A stretch of DNA of 64,000 nucleotides from Methanosphaera stadtmanae (GCA_015062825.1 SUTR01000005.1:16459-80458), one strand, 5' to 3'. Shown: positions 42,901 to 52,347, numbered from the stretch's first letter. The notes: generated by a model not told the origin, from the sequence alone. Numbers and translations are program-made.

Positions 42901-44806
42901 TATTAATCAAGTAGATTGCAGATCCTCTATAACCATTGTTTTTATCAAATGTAACATTAGAGAATTTTAAATTAACATCATATTCAGTTAAATTTTGAGA
43001 ACGACCTGCTCTGATTGCTCCACCATTATAACCTGTGTTATTGATAAATGAAGAATCACTTAAGGTTAAATTTGATTTATCAAACGTGAGGATTAATGCC
43101 CCACCATCCCCTATAGCATGATTATTTATGAATGAAACATTATTTCCAACCAGTTCTGAGACAGAAGCAACTGCTCCACCAGAAACACGTGCAGTATTGT
43201 TTTCAAATAAAGTATCATTTGCTATTAAAAGAATTGAATAAATTGCCCCTCCCAAATTACTAGCTGAATTATTAATGAATGTATTATTCAAAGAGGTCAC
43301 ATGATAATTCCATGAATTAATAGCTCCACCATAATATGCAGAGGAATTAGTGAAATATGAATTGCTAATTATGCCATTCCCATGACTACTGATAGATCCA
43401 CCACGTGTCCAATGACTAGATTTATCAATATCAGAAGCATTACTTTTTGCACTATTGTTAATGAATATTGAATTATTAACTGATAAATCAGTACTTGTAT
43501 ATATAGCTCCACCTTCTTTAGTAACATTATTGTTGACGAAAGTGTTATTGTTTATGGCTAAAACAATTTTATTTCCACCTTTACTATAAATAGCTCCACC
43601 ATTTGATATAGCAGAGTTATTTTTGTATAGGTTATTATCTGATATTAAATTAGCATCTGTAAAGATTGCTCCACCATCACCATAATATTCTGCTTCAGTT
43701 TTTACATCTGCATGTTCAGGATTTGTCGGATCATAAACTATTCTTTCATAGTTTTCATCATATGCAAACTTTCCATAGTCATCAAGTAAATAATCAATAC
43801 CATATCCATGTACTTTATTATTTGTGAAGTTACTATTTTTAATAGTGATATTTGACTTAGAGTATATAGCTCCACCATATACTCCTGCAGTATTATTTAC
43901 AAATAAAGAATCAGCTACTGTACTAGTCTTATTCAATGTTATTACAGCCCCACCATTGGCCTTAGCATAGTTATTAATAAATTTTGATTCGTTTATGAAT
44001 ATACCATTCTGTGTATATATTGCACCACCATTATCTGATGCATTGTTACCAGAAAATGTGGAATTAATAACTTTTACTATATTACGACTATTCTCAGATG
44101 CATGCCATATTGCAGCACCAGACCATACAGCAGTGTTATTTTCAAATAAGCTATTGATAACAGTAACATTACCCTTACTGTAAATTACTCCACCATTACT
44201 ACCACCGTTGTTAGTAAACTTAGAATCAGACAAGGTTATATTCGAATTAGTATTACTGTAAATAACAGAACCATCCGAAGTACTTTTACAATTAGATATT
44301 GTAATATTAGTAATATTTAATCCAGATTTACTCTTTTCTAATTTAATAAATTGGTTATTATTACCGTCAATTGTCTGACCATTACCATCTATTGTTATAA
44401 TTAATCGTTTACTAATTGTTATTGGAGTTGTAACTGTGTACGTTCCAACATTCAGTGTTATTTTTATAGTATCTCCTGCAATATTAGATTTTGATTCGAG
44501 TACACTTTTTAGTTCATCATAATTGTTAACAGTCTTCTCATAATTTGCTGTTTTCAAAGTCTTAAGATTACTGGTTAAGTTATTTGTCGAATCATTTGAG
44601 ATATTTTTAGTTTTTACATCACTTTTGGTATTTGTTTCAACATTGTATGCATTATCAGTACTTAAGTCATTTTGCTGACTTGTAGTCATCTGCATAGAAT
44701 TATCATTATCTGATAAACTATCTGTTGCAGATATCACTCCCATACTAATAAATAAACACACGAATGTTAAAATAAAAAATATAACTTTATATTTTTTACT
44801 TACCAT
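36995..44806 (-). CDS. Giant adhesin-like protein, 2603 aa: beta-helix, Ig-like modules, thioester-domain-like module, sequon-rich stalk
   Basis: Signal peptide 'YKVIFFILTFVCLFISMGVISA'; 'NNSAxxxGGAIYS' repeats; Ig-like repeats; 'AYCIDKNRAAP...QNVIYGFTD'; 16-aa C-terminal repeats. Confidence 0.88.
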   Translation of the reverse strand: MVSKKYKVIFFILTFVCLFISMGVISATDSLSDNDNSMQMTTSQQNDLSTDNAYNVETNTKSDVKTKNISNDSTNNLTSNLKTLKTANYEKTVNNYDELKSVLESKSNIAGDTIKITLNVGTYTVTTPITISKRLIITIDGNGQTIDGNNNQFIKLEKSKSGLNITNITISNCKSTSDGSVIYSNTNSNITLSDSKFTNNGGSNGGVIYSKGNVTVINSLFENNTAVWSGAAIWHASENSRNIVKVINSTFSGNNASDNGGAIYTQNGIFINESKFINNYAKANGGAVITLNKTSTVADSLFVNNTAGVYGGAIYSKSNITIKNSNFTNNKVHGYGIDYLLDDYGKFAYDENYERIVYDPTNPEHADVKTEAEYYGDGGAIFTDANLISDNNLYKNNSAISNGGAIYSKGGNKIVLAINNNTFVNNNVTKEGGAIYTSTDLSVNNSIFINNSAKSNASDIDKSSHWTRGGSISSHGNGIISNSYFTNSSAYYGGAINSWNYHVTSLNNTFINNSASNLGGAIYSILLIANDTLFENNTARVSGGAVASVSELVGNNVSFINNHAIGDGGALILTFDKSNLTLSDSSFINNTGYNGGAIRAGRSQNLTEYDVNLKFSNVTFDKNNGYRGSAIYLINTNASMDSLNITNNVANLSSTVAVYYTNLDINDTTFVNNTATSIGLTMAEYSNITINNSKIINNIGNESSVLNSMNTRIEIDNSELINNSGLYGVIVSHVTEHYYYGYTRINGSNLTGNVITIELDEESLNWHYDVVRSDKSSYSENYIEITNNVFRNNTNFKHGMLFGDFADYYVTNNTYISNYLEVFYRDLRQSFDKNGNYVANATLQIREVCNSSVDNSKLNVYVDGVLYKQFDVNNNQSTIVIDKNTMNNMKSNSIRLEFVSPRLDYHGFNWTVELPQRTHISITANDTVVGQHLPITGKLQSDDGRAISSVNATLIINSTEIPIQLDKYGSFEYTDYIPHVAGPLNISVRYDGDDKYYPSENSTSVTITSSNTVLNAKTINDVVYNDTVTVSGTLSSVDGPIGNTKINITINGDVKEVNVDKNGNFKYEFNSTKLGNNRVLIFYPGNDKYDEARKLLTFNTTPLDTILTFEVTNYTSKNDDEDEYTFKYSQMLKLNGTLKDKNGNPIPNVQLDVYVNGYEHKDTYSIETNLKGEFNYTRRIRYMEDKNLSVSFKGDQLYKASSDWTNIKVIKMGTKLKLLPIPYIQANTSCYVVLTLDDEEGKPIENHDTYLHLTPSYIDVRINGTDPEYAEDKNRTVFAEELTKFRFAGSTENLPEGNYTIRAVFEEGIAQKYYISSNDSFTLQAVYGLSIIEIDEIPKKNRTLGDSLTVSGTLRDRNGNIIKNTNVSIYFNGHNNDNIPVDENGRFSFTTTIIEANTEHIRVSYAGNETYTPGSNTTTVEIDKAKTTLELYTDRKEELYGDKLLIYGWLKGWDGTGRKDIDIGLKINIFTIGLETDENGYFEYWTTTRFVGVNNVTVHVNESEDYQSANNNTTFIMKKRNTTITLDVPEEMTIGEETIINGTLSGLYGRINYNQVTVYINNGKYYLYTDDDGEFFLPYKATSMGIKNVTAIYYGDEQRTNSTNSKQINVVKKKTNITLSIDKNNPEVNDFIEISGKLTDANGQKVKNAYVDLIINGQKHTLRVESTNEFHYTHHATIRGLNNVTVKFNGNNAYEPCSKNVRFSFNKKDAVIIMTQSQKDVELNDKLTITGILLDNEGHAIENAKLLLTINNNNVTITTVSEGYFNYSAVQKKLGKFAGKLSYVEDGNYNSASEEFTYNVVEKLPDQNIAKTSNNQKIAKNSASKSYKIATEYHEHDIEVILENHNTTGYNHTEEFPHNTTVTIHEVVKHLINTNVSVISSGIPIYYEDGYMAYCIDKNRAAPIDTVIYDREMYGDTTSNQTRDNAYTSEDVVKYLKTFIITHLGDTQNFTEDIQKQNVIYGFTDFSYRDQSDSWYDKSIIDADGNSHPISEFVNETIELVEAGHVPANNGTVVVDNTLYNYYFAYSHPNKYVADQDYQRTFGIYLYPLPFEFAWGFVLKNESTVENITESFVENITELEEYDETVEYNDTEEIIVPYNETVNVTVEHTREVPYNETVNVTRNITVTVPYIVEEEYVVNVTKTVPYTEVEEYVENVTKTVPYTDVEEYTVYVNKTVPYTDVEEYTVYVNKTVPYTDVEEYTVYVNKTVPYTDVEEYIENVTKKVPYTEVEEYTENVTRVINYTVEEPYIVNRTIVEPYNETEKIVKNRTISVPEVRYRNVTKYIVIGEPVIKYRNVTKYKTVVEPVVMYRNVTKNRTVIVPETRFRNVTKTRTVVEPVTKYRNVTKYRTVVEPVTKYRNVTKTRTISVPEVRYRNVTKTRTVVEPEIGYRNVTKYRSISVPEVRYRNVTKTRTVVEPVTKYRNVTKTRTVIEPETRYRNVTKYRNETSTITEPVTITKYKNETYTEIEQKTVTKNRTQTITVPKTKTYHYSRPVTHSVTTYKTYSYDNFKYKLYIYILYLNGNITFEDLVAILGEENIHFDENGQIVLEYDDTDYIPNYIQVRADDGYTGEENIPATGEDVHTDNPVGFDEPVMDAGITDVVD
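37430..38020 (-). repeat. Basic stalk repeats, 16-aa period (e.g. VTKYRNVTKTRTVVEP)
   Basis: More than ten degenerate copies of 'YRNVTKxRTVVEPxxx'. Confidence 0.85.
38080..38530 (-). repeat. Acidic stalk repeats, 16-aa period (VPYTDVEEYTVYVNKT)
   Basis: Degenerate 16-aa units containing EEY and an N-x-T sequon. Confidence 0.85.
38162..38330 (-). repeat. Perfect 48-bp tandem repeat, about 3.5 copies
   Basis: ctcctctacatcagtataaggaacagtcttattcacataaacagtata repeats with unit starts at 38162, 38210, 38258 and 38306. Confidence 0.92.
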
Positions 44807-45522
44807 GTTATCAACTTATAACTTGTGAATGAAATAATGTATTTATTTTTAATCAATTGAAAAAAAATTTTAAATATATTCCGTTGTACATAAGTTTCCA
44901 ATACACTATAATTATTATAATTATATAAATTATTTCAATTCAGGATTGAAGTGAAGAATCAATGAAATAATAAAAAAACATTTTTATTATTAATTGAATT
45001 TTTTCATTTTATGTACAACATTTATTAATGATACTTAAAATATTTTCATTATTGATATTTTTATTTATACACAATTTATAGCAGATAATAAATTAATTTA
45101 CTCATAACAATATTTCTAAAATTATGATTATTATCAATCATTACCTGTTATTACCTTAGAACACAATTATATTTATAGTTTATTAAAAGAAGAAAAAATA
45201 GACAACAATATATTTTTTTAATCATTTTTATTAACAGATTACATCATAGTTAAAGGAGTTTATGAATAGTTATAAGTTTTGAAATAATTTATAAAAAAAG
45301 AGTAATCTCATTAAAATTATTTAAAAAATGTGTTTTATTAAAGATATGAAGAAACACGTAAATCTAAAAACACATCCCTTATTCACAAACTAGTCTCTGA
45401 ATAACCATAACTAGTTCATGCTATACATAATATACAAAAATAATATTTAATTAACCATTCATGATAAATAACATATACTTCAAAAAAATAAAAAAAAATA
45501 GTAGGAAAAGGTATTAACTGAT

Positions 45523-46863
45523 TTATATGAATTTATTTATTAAATTCATACCCCAATCAGCTAATTCTGTTGCTTTTTCTTCAGTTTTAGCTTCTGAGAA
45601 ACATCTGTATATAGGTTCTGTTCCTGATGGTCTGATAATTACCCATCCATCATCAGTAATGATTTTTACCCCATCAGTTGTATCAACTTCATATTCAGTG
45701 GTTTCATCTAATATTCCTTGAGCAACTTCTGATTTTTTGTCATCAGGACATTCAATTTTCCTTTTCTGTGAATAGTATGTAGGCAATTCTTCAATTAATG
45801 TAGATAATGGTTTTTTGGTTGTGGCGAGTATTTCAAGTAGCATTGCTGTTGCAAGTCCGGAGTCTCTTCCATATACAAAGTCGGGGAAGATTAATCCACC
45901 ATTTTCTTCTCCACCAAACAGCCCATCAACTTCTTGTAGTTTACGTGCAACAACTAAATCTCCTACTTTTGTTAGGATTATTTCTCCATTGTTTTCTAGT
46001 GCTATGTCTGCAATTGCATTACTGGTTGCAACTGTTGTGACTATTGTTCCACCATTGTTTTTTTCTAGCATTGACTTTTCAACTAGTGCAAAGGATTTAT
46101 CACCATAGACAAATTGTCCTTTTTCATCAATACATATTGTTCTATCTGCATCCCCATCATGAGCTATACCTATATCTGCACCCGTTGCTTTTACTACTGA
46201 TATAAGGTCTTGTAGATTGTCTTCTGTTGGTTCTGGGTTTCTTCCAGGAAATGCTCCGTCTGCTTGACAGTTTATTGTGGTTATTTCACAGCCTAACTTT
46301 CTTACTATGTATGGTGTTGTATCACATGCTGCTCCTGATCCACAGTCAAGTACTACTTTGATATTTGCTTGTCTGATTTTGTCTGCATCTACTCTTTTAA
46401 TTACTTCTTCAATATATTCATCGATGATATCTCTTTTATATGCAGTTCCTATTTTATCCCATGAAACTCTTTCTTGTTTGTCATTGAAGTATATGTCTTC
46501 TATTTCTTCTTCTAAGTCATCAGGTGTTCCTATTCCATCAGAATCTAAAAGTTTTAATCCATTATATTTTGGCGGATTATGGGATGCTGTTACCATTATT
46601 CCACCATCATAATATTTACGTACTGCATATTGTACTGCTGGTGTTGGCAGCATTCCTAAATCTACCACATCACATCCTACTGATAAAAGTCCAGCAGTTA
46701 CTGCATGTTTTATCATTTCAGATGAGGTTCTTGGATCAGAACCTATTGCTATGGTTCCTTGTACTTTTGTACCATATGCTGCTGCTATTTTGGATGCAAA
46801 TTCTGGTGTTAACACTGTATTTGCTACTCTTCTTACCCCAAATGTTCCAAATAATTGTTTCAT
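45523..46863 (-). CDS. glmM: Phosphoglucosamine mutase / phosphomannomutase family
   Basis: 'MKQLFGTFGVRRVAN', 'GGIMVTASHNPPKYNGLK', 'IAHDGDADRTICIDEKG', 'GEENGGLIFPDFVYGRDSGLA', 'IRPSGTEPIYRCF'. Confidence 0.85.
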   Translation of the reverse strand: MKQLFGTFGVRRVANTVLTPEFASKIAAAYGTKVQGTIAIGSDPRTSSEMIKHAVTAGLLSVGCDVVDLGMLPTPAVQYAVRKYYDGGIMVTASHNPPKYNGLKLLDSDGIGTPDDLEEEIEDIYFNDKQERVSWDKIGTAYKRDIIDEYIEEVIKRVDADKIRQANIKVVLDCGSGAACDTTPYIVRKLGCEITTINCQADGAFPGRNPEPTEDNLQDLISVVKATGADIGIAHDGDADRTICIDEKGQFVYGDKSFALVEKSMLEKNNGGTIVTTVATSNAIADIALENNGEIILTKVGDLVVARKLQEVDGLFGGEENGGLIFPDFVYGRDSGLATAMLLEILATTKKPLSTLIEELPTYYSQKRKIECPDDKKSEVAQGILDETTEYEVDTTDGVKIITDDGWVIIRPSGTEPIYRCFSEAKTEEKATELADWGMNLINKFI

Positions 46864-46994
46864 ATACCCATTAATCTCCTTTATACTTGATTTAGTTTTT
46901 TTTAAGAAAAAATATCATTCTATTGAAATGAAAAATATATGTTATATTTTATATTATTATTTCTTATTTTTATTGATAATAACTATTTTGAATC

Positions 46995-48503
46995 TTAGTT
47001 TTGATGTGCTGTTGATGATTGTATGTAGTAGCATAATTTATCATCGTCATAACAGTACCATGTTGTTCCATCATAACTCCAAGTGTAGTTTTTTACAGGT
47101 TGCATTTCTGTCCATGTATTATCATCATTTTCTATCCATTTAACTGTATAATATGTGTTGTTTTGATATAGGTATTCTTCTGTCCAGACATTGCTTTCTT
47201 TTATCCAATGATATTCATATCCATTGTCTGATTTTTGTGTGTAATTGTTTTGATTGTTTATAGTCCACGTATATGGATGTATTGTATTCCATTTTAGGAT
47301 AATCGTATCATTTGATTTATGTGTTACTGTTGCAGTTATATTATTTGAGTCTTTCCATGCATCCTTATCCAATAATGATATTAAGGGCGGATTTGACTTT
47401 ATGCTGTTATGAGATTTTAATGTATTGTTTGAGTTTAATTCCCCCAGTTGCTTTTTGTTATGTGTTATTTGTTCTAGTGTTACTATTTTCATGTCATATA
47501 ATCCTGTTGCTTCATTTAATGTTCTTTGTCGTGTTAAGTATTCAATATTGAAATTATTCTCTTCAAGCTTTTCTATTACTTCAGGGGATATGTAATCTGT
47601 TTCTTCCATTTGAATATAATCTGTTTGTTGGTTTCTGGTTATTATTATTGTATCGATTAAGTTTTCTTTTAGATAGTTTATGATGTCTGCATGACTTGTT
47701 GAATCCTCTATTAATATTGCATTATCCTTTATTACTGTTGGTATTATTGTAGGAAGCTCCCCATAAAATCCATAATATGCTGTTGTTGTATTATTAAGAT
47801 ATCCGTCTTTTTTGAGTTTGTCTATTACGTTTATACTTACCTGTGATGAATCTGCTCCGGTTATAATCTCAAGATTTTCATCATATTCTCTTAGCTGTTT
47901 GGTTAGAGATTCAGGTAATGTTCCAATGATTATTATGTGTTTTATTTGATGCGTTTCTAGGTAGTTGATGTATTCATCTTGTAGATTTTGGGCAGAATTG
48001 TATGTGCTGTTTGTTGCTGTTATGAATACAGGTGTTTTTGTATATGCTCCCAGTAATCCGGCCATTGGATCTGAGGATGTGAATATTATTGTTTCATTGT
48101 TTATATCATGTGTATTATCTGCTATTTTTGTAAGTATATCGGCTATTGAATTTCCATTTACCTGTTTTACTTCTGGAACCATTCTTTGTAGGTTTATTAT
48201 TTCATCCACGTTCATGGGTCCTATTATGATTATCTTTGTTATGTTGTTTTGTTGAATAAATTCTGGCAGATATTCCTTTAGTTGTTCTGGTAACTTTTTA
48301 TCAGATAATATTAGCGGTGTTTGTTTATATCCTGCATATACTGATATTCCAGTTTCTAATGCTCTCATATCTCCAGTACATACTGATATTATCATTGTAT
48401 TTTCATCGGAGTCTATGCTATCAGTATAGAAATTACTTAACAGGTATGAAGATACTGCCAATATAATTAAAAATATGAGCATTAATTTAATGTATTTATT
48501 CAT
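46995..48503 (-). CDS. Secreted/membrane-anchored protein with CWB2-like (cell wall-binding repeat 2) modules and Trp-rich tail
   Basis: N-terminal hydrophobic segment; repeated pattern 'GAYTKTPVFIT...LQDEYINYLETHQIKHIIIIGTLPESLTKQL...LEIITGADSSQVSINVIDKL'. Confidence 0.65.
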   Translation of the reverse strand: MNKYIKLMLIFLIILAVSSYLLSNFYTDSIDSDENTMIISVCTGDMRALETGISVYAGYKQTPLILSDKKLPEQLKEYLPEFIQQNNITKIIIIGPMNVDEIINLQRMVPEVKQVNGNSIADILTKIADNTHDINNETIIFTSSDPMAGLLGAYTKTPVFITATNSTYNSAQNLQDEYINYLETHQIKHIIIIGTLPESLTKQLREYDENLEIITGADSSQVSINVIDKLKKDGYLNNTTTAYYGFYGELPTIIPTVIKDNAILIEDSTSHADIINYLKENLIDTIIITRNQQTDYIQMEETDYISPEVIEKLEENNFNIEYLTRQRTLNEATGLYDMKIVTLEQITHNKKQLGELNSNNTLKSHNSIKSNPPLISLLDKDAWKDSNNITATVTHKSNDTIILKWNTIHPYTWTINNQNNYTQKSDNGYEYHWIKESNVWTEEYLYQNNTYYTVKWIENDDNTWTEMQPVKNYTWSYDGTTWYCYDDDKLCYYIQSSTAHQN

Positions 48504-48508
48504 CTTGA

Positions 48509-50047
48509 CTACCTATATTCATCAGTTATTTTACATATTTTATAGTTACTATTTTCATATTCCAATTTTGCATATATTGGTATAGGTGTATTCTTTTTTA
48601 ATAATAGATAATGGATGTTTAAGCTTTTCAATTCATTGGTGGTGGAATGATTTTCTACTATATGAACCGGATCAACTACATATTCTGGAATTGACTCGGT
48701 AAATCCTCCATAAACAACACTACTATTACTATTTGATACTATTATTGTATCCATAATAGCATCCTCTGATACTATGATACCCGTATCATTTAATTTTTTA
48801 ATGTATTCGGCCATATCATATCTATCATAGGCCAGCGGAGCACTTCCATATCTATCTGAAATAATTGATACTTTCAATGTACTTCCTACAGGATCAAATA
48901 ATAAATGATATTCATCAGGAAGCACTGTTGTATTAATATCTGATTCAACCATTAAATCAGGCGTGTATGAATCAACATATGCAATTGAGGAGAATACTGA
49001 CAGTAATATTATGACTACCACAAATATCCTTTTTAAATTATTCTTGTTTATTTTTTCATACAGATAAGTAAATCCTATTGCTGCAACAAGTATTAATGGA
49101 TATGCTGCAACTTCCAGTATTCTTATTGATACAGTTTGTATGCCTATTAAATATACTTGACTTAGGATTAATATTGACAATGTCCATATGCATAGGAATA
49201 TTGACTTTTCATCCCTTTTCTTATATAATGCATAATATCCTATTATTGTAAATAATGTTGGTAGGATTCCATAGTATTTTGCTAAGAATTCAGTTATCCT
49301 CATGTTGCTTCCAGCAATGGAATTAAATACCAATGTATAATTGCAGACTATGTAAATCCACCAGGGCATTGCAATTATTATAAATAATGCAAGGAATACC
49401 AATATGTGTTTTATATTGATTTGTTTTCGCCTGATTAACTGTATGAAAGTATATAATCCCAATACTCCTATTGTTATAATGCTAGTTGCCATGTGAAGAT
49501 TTACTATTATTGCAAGAGCTATGCTTGAATATAATATTTTTCTAAGATTATTTTCATTTAAGCCCTCATAATAATATAGACATACAATCAGAGACAATGC
49601 AATTGCTATTGTAGCTGGCGTACATATGACACTACGATTAAATGTGACAAAGGACAGCATTGATAAAAATCCTGCCATCAATCCAGTAAATGTATTATCA
49701 AATAGTTTATATGCCGTGAATGTTATGAGATATATTAATATGAATGAAAATATGGGTTGTGCATATAAGCATAGTGCTATATAATTTATTTTTGTAAATG
49801 ATGAAATCGCTGCAAATATCATATGAAACAATGGAGGATACATTATCAATCTACCCTTCGGTGCTACTGTTGAGTAGTCCCAGAAAACCAGCCCATTTTT
49901 CATATATAAGTCAATCATATGCATATGGTAATATACATCCCAGGATATTGGATAGGAATATTTATATAACAACAATAATGCAATGATAAATGACATTACA
50001 GCAGGCAATAATAATATTTTCTTATTTTCTAATAAATTGTCATACAT
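48509..50047 (-). CDS. Polytopic membrane protein, GT-C glycosyltransferase-like
   Basis: Multiple TM segments; first loop 'YSYPISWDVYYHMHMIDLYMKNG' resembles a GT-C acidic first loop; 'YPPLFHMIFA'. Confidence 0.6.
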   Translation of the reverse strand: MYDNLLENKKILLLPAVMSFIIALLLLYKYSYPISWDVYYHMHMIDLYMKNGLVFWDYSTVAPKGRLIMYPPLFHMIFAAISSFTKINYIALCLYAQPIFSFILIYLITFTAYKLFDNTFTGLMAGFLSMLSFVTFNRSVICTPATIAIALSLIVCLYYYEGLNENNLRKILYSSIALAIIVNLHMATSIITIGVLGLYTFIQLIRRKQINIKHILVFLALFIIIAMPWWIYIVCNYTLVFNSIAGSNMRITEFLAKYYGILPTLFTIIGYYALYKKRDEKSIFLCIWTLSILILSQVYLIGIQTVSIRILEVAAYPLILVAAIGFTYLYEKINKNNLKRIFVVVIILLSVFSSIAYVDSYTPDLMVESDINTTVLPDEYHLLFDPVGSTLKVSIISDRYGSAPLAYDRYDMAEYIKKLNDTGIIVSEDAIMDTIIVSNSNSSVVYGGFTESIPEYVVDPVHIVENHSTTNELKSLNIHYLLLKKNTPIPIYAKLEYENSNYKICKITDEYR

Positions 50048-50168
50048 GATTTACACAGATAATGTTTTATGTTTATAAGTATGTCTTATGAAATTGAAAT
50101 ACTTTAAAATCAGATTTTATTAGAATGTTTTATTTGAAATTATTTAAAAAATAAAAAAGAAGTTGAAG

Positions 50169-50534
50169 TTAGATATGCTGAATTTTTGATGAATCCTCCA
50201 GTATTAATTCAAGCTGACCATTATATTCAGTTACCTTTGCAACAACAATTATTCTATCTCCTTTATTTAATTCTATCACATTTATTGTTGTTGGAAATAT
50301 TACAAGATTGATACTTGTTGTATCATCTGCAATTGTAATTATCCTTGTTTGTGATTTAGTATTATGTATTGATTGTATTGTTGCATGTACTTCAACTTGA
50401 TTGTCTATCTTTGATTTGTCAATATCTTCTATTTTTAGTTGTTCGGGATTTACATATCCTGTAAGGAATATAATTCCAACCAATCCTATTATAGTAGTTA
50501 CTGAACATATCTTGAAAATTGTTTTATCATGCAT
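50169..50534 (-). CDS. Membrane-anchored OB-fold protein
   Basis: One N-terminal TM, then 'VEVHATIQSIHNTKSQTRIITIADDTTSINLVIFP...LNKGDRIIVVAKVTEYNGQLELIL' OB-fold pattern. Confidence 0.65.
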   Translation of the reverse strand: MHDKTIFKICSVTTIIGLVGIIFLTGYVNPEQLKIEDIDKSKIDNQVEVHATIQSIHNTKSQTRIITIADDTTSINLVIFPTTINVIELNKGDRIIVVAKVTEYNGQLELILEDSSKIQHI

Positions 50535-50655
50535 AATGTATTACTATATAAGATATGTATTAAAAAATATTTAATAATTATGATTATAATATGAATAATA
50601 TTTAAAATTTAATTAAAAAAATAAAATTTTTATAAAAAAAGTAATGGAAAAAGAA

Positions 50656-52347
50656 TTAATTATTTTGTAATTCCAATAATTGATTTAACTTCTCCAACGT
50701 GTCAACTTGATCCAATCCTATGTCATCCCGTACCCTCTTTATTGCAGGAAATCTTAATGAGTATCCGGATTCATATTCATTACTTTCAACTATTTCACTG
50801 AATGCTACCTCAAGTATTACAGCTGGTTTAAATACAACAGTTTGTTCAGAAGTAGAGATAATATGCTCCTGCATACGTTCGGTCATGGTTGCAAGCATTT
50901 CATCATCCATTCCTGTAGCTGCATGCACAAGTGTTTTGTATTCTCCTGTTTTTTCATCAAGTAGGGAAAGCAAGTAAGAACCAAAGAATTTTGCCCTTTT
51001 TCCTTTTCCATATATTCCCCCAGTGATGACACAATCCAATGTTTCACGTATAGGCTTATATTTTAGCATGTTTTTACCCCTTTTACCAGGAGAATAGGGA
51101 CTGTTTACATCCTTAAACATTATTCCTTCATGACCTGTTTCTATAGACCAGTTGAATAATTCTTCAGCTTCTTCATAATTATCAGGTGTGATTACCTTCA
51201 TGGTACTTAATTCCACATCATCAGAGACTGTGACAATGTCTTCCAGCAATTTACGTCTATTTATCAGTGAATCTTCTGCTACAGGATTTTCATAATACAA
51301 TACATCAAAGAGGAATACCTTTAATGGTACTTCATCCATCATTTTTTCAATGTCATATTTTCTTTTAACTCTTTGTAATATGTATTGGAATGAAACTGGT
51401 TTATTATCCTTTATTGCTATTACCTCTCCTTCAACAATAAAATCAACATTATTTATAGCATTCTCAATATATTCCACAATTTCTGGCAGAGCCTTTGTAA
51501 CATTTTCCAATCGTCTTGTGAAAATTTTGGTTTGTCCATCAAAATGGTGAATTTGCACTCTTATACCATCATATTTGGTTTCACATATTACTTCACCCAT
51601 CTCTTCAATACTCTCTTTTATACCAGGACTTAATTGTGCAAGCATTGGCTTGATTGGTTTGCCCGGATTGATTGTTAAGCTTTTGACAGATTCAATAGAT
51701 TCCTGTGCACGTAAAGCCACTTCACCCAAATCATTAGATAACATGTAAGCACGGTCAATTACTTCCTTATCCATATCATATGCTTTGGCAATTGCTTCAA
51801 CCAGAGTTCCTTCACCTACACCTATACGTAGTTTTTCTGTGATTGTTCGGGTGATGTACTTTGCTTCTATAGGCTCAGCAGAAGTATATAACTCCAGAAT
51901 ATAATTTAATTTTTTATTTTGAGATTTGCTTCCAGTAATTTCTTCAGTTTTTCTAAGGTTAGAGATAACTTTAGAAACCGTTAATGGTACTTTGAAAAAT
52001 GTTACCTGTTTATTATTTGCAACCAATTCCTCAGTGATTTCACCCATATCCCCAACAGAAGCTAATTTATTTTCAATGTCTTTAGTATTTTCACCAAGCA
52101 ATTTAGATAATGCCTTTATTATCAGTTGGGTAGATATGCCCATTTCCTTCTCACTCCATGGTGGGAATATTTTACCCTGTAATAAAAGTGCAATGTCATA
52201 GGTTATTTCAGGATCATTCTCTTTGATTTCTTTTAAGAAATCTGCAATAATATCCCTTTTTTCTAAACGAGCACTTGTTGAGGCTATCTTTTCATAGCAT
52301 TCAACAAGTTTTATATATGGTGTTTTTGTCATAGTTACCCACTTCAT
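50656..52347 (-). CDS. lig: ATP-dependent DNA ligase
   Basis: Adenylation motif 'CETKYDGIRVQIH', 'VEGEVIAI', 'EGIMFKDVNSPYSPGKRGKNMLKYKP'. Alternative start at 52332. Confidence 0.92.
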   Translation of the reverse strand: MKWVTMTKTPYIKLVECYEKIASTSARLEKRDIIADFLKEIKENDPEITYDIALLLQGKIFPPWSEKEMGISTQLIIKALSKLLGENTKDIENKLASVGDMGEITEELVANNKQVTFFKVPLTVSKVISNLRKTEEITGSKSQNKKLNYILELYTSAEPIEAKYITRTITEKLRIGVGEGTLVEAIAKAYDMDKEVIDRAYMLSNDLGEVALRAQESIESVKSLTINPGKPIKPMLAQLSPGIKESIEEMGEVICETKYDGIRVQIHHFDGQTKIFTRRLENVTKALPEIVEYIENAINNVDFIVEGEVIAIKDNKPVSFQYILQRVKRKYDIEKMMDEVPLKVFLFDVLYYENPVAEDSLINRRKLLEDIVTVSDDVELSTMKVITPDNYEEAEELFNWSIETGHEGIMFKDVNSPYSPGKRGKNMLKYKPIRETLDCVITGGIYGKGKRAKFFGSYLLSLLDEKTGEYKTLVHAATGMDDEMLATMTERMQEHIISTSEQTVVFKPAVILEVAFSEIVESNEYESGYSLRFPAIKRVRDDIGLDQVDTLEKLNQLLELQNN

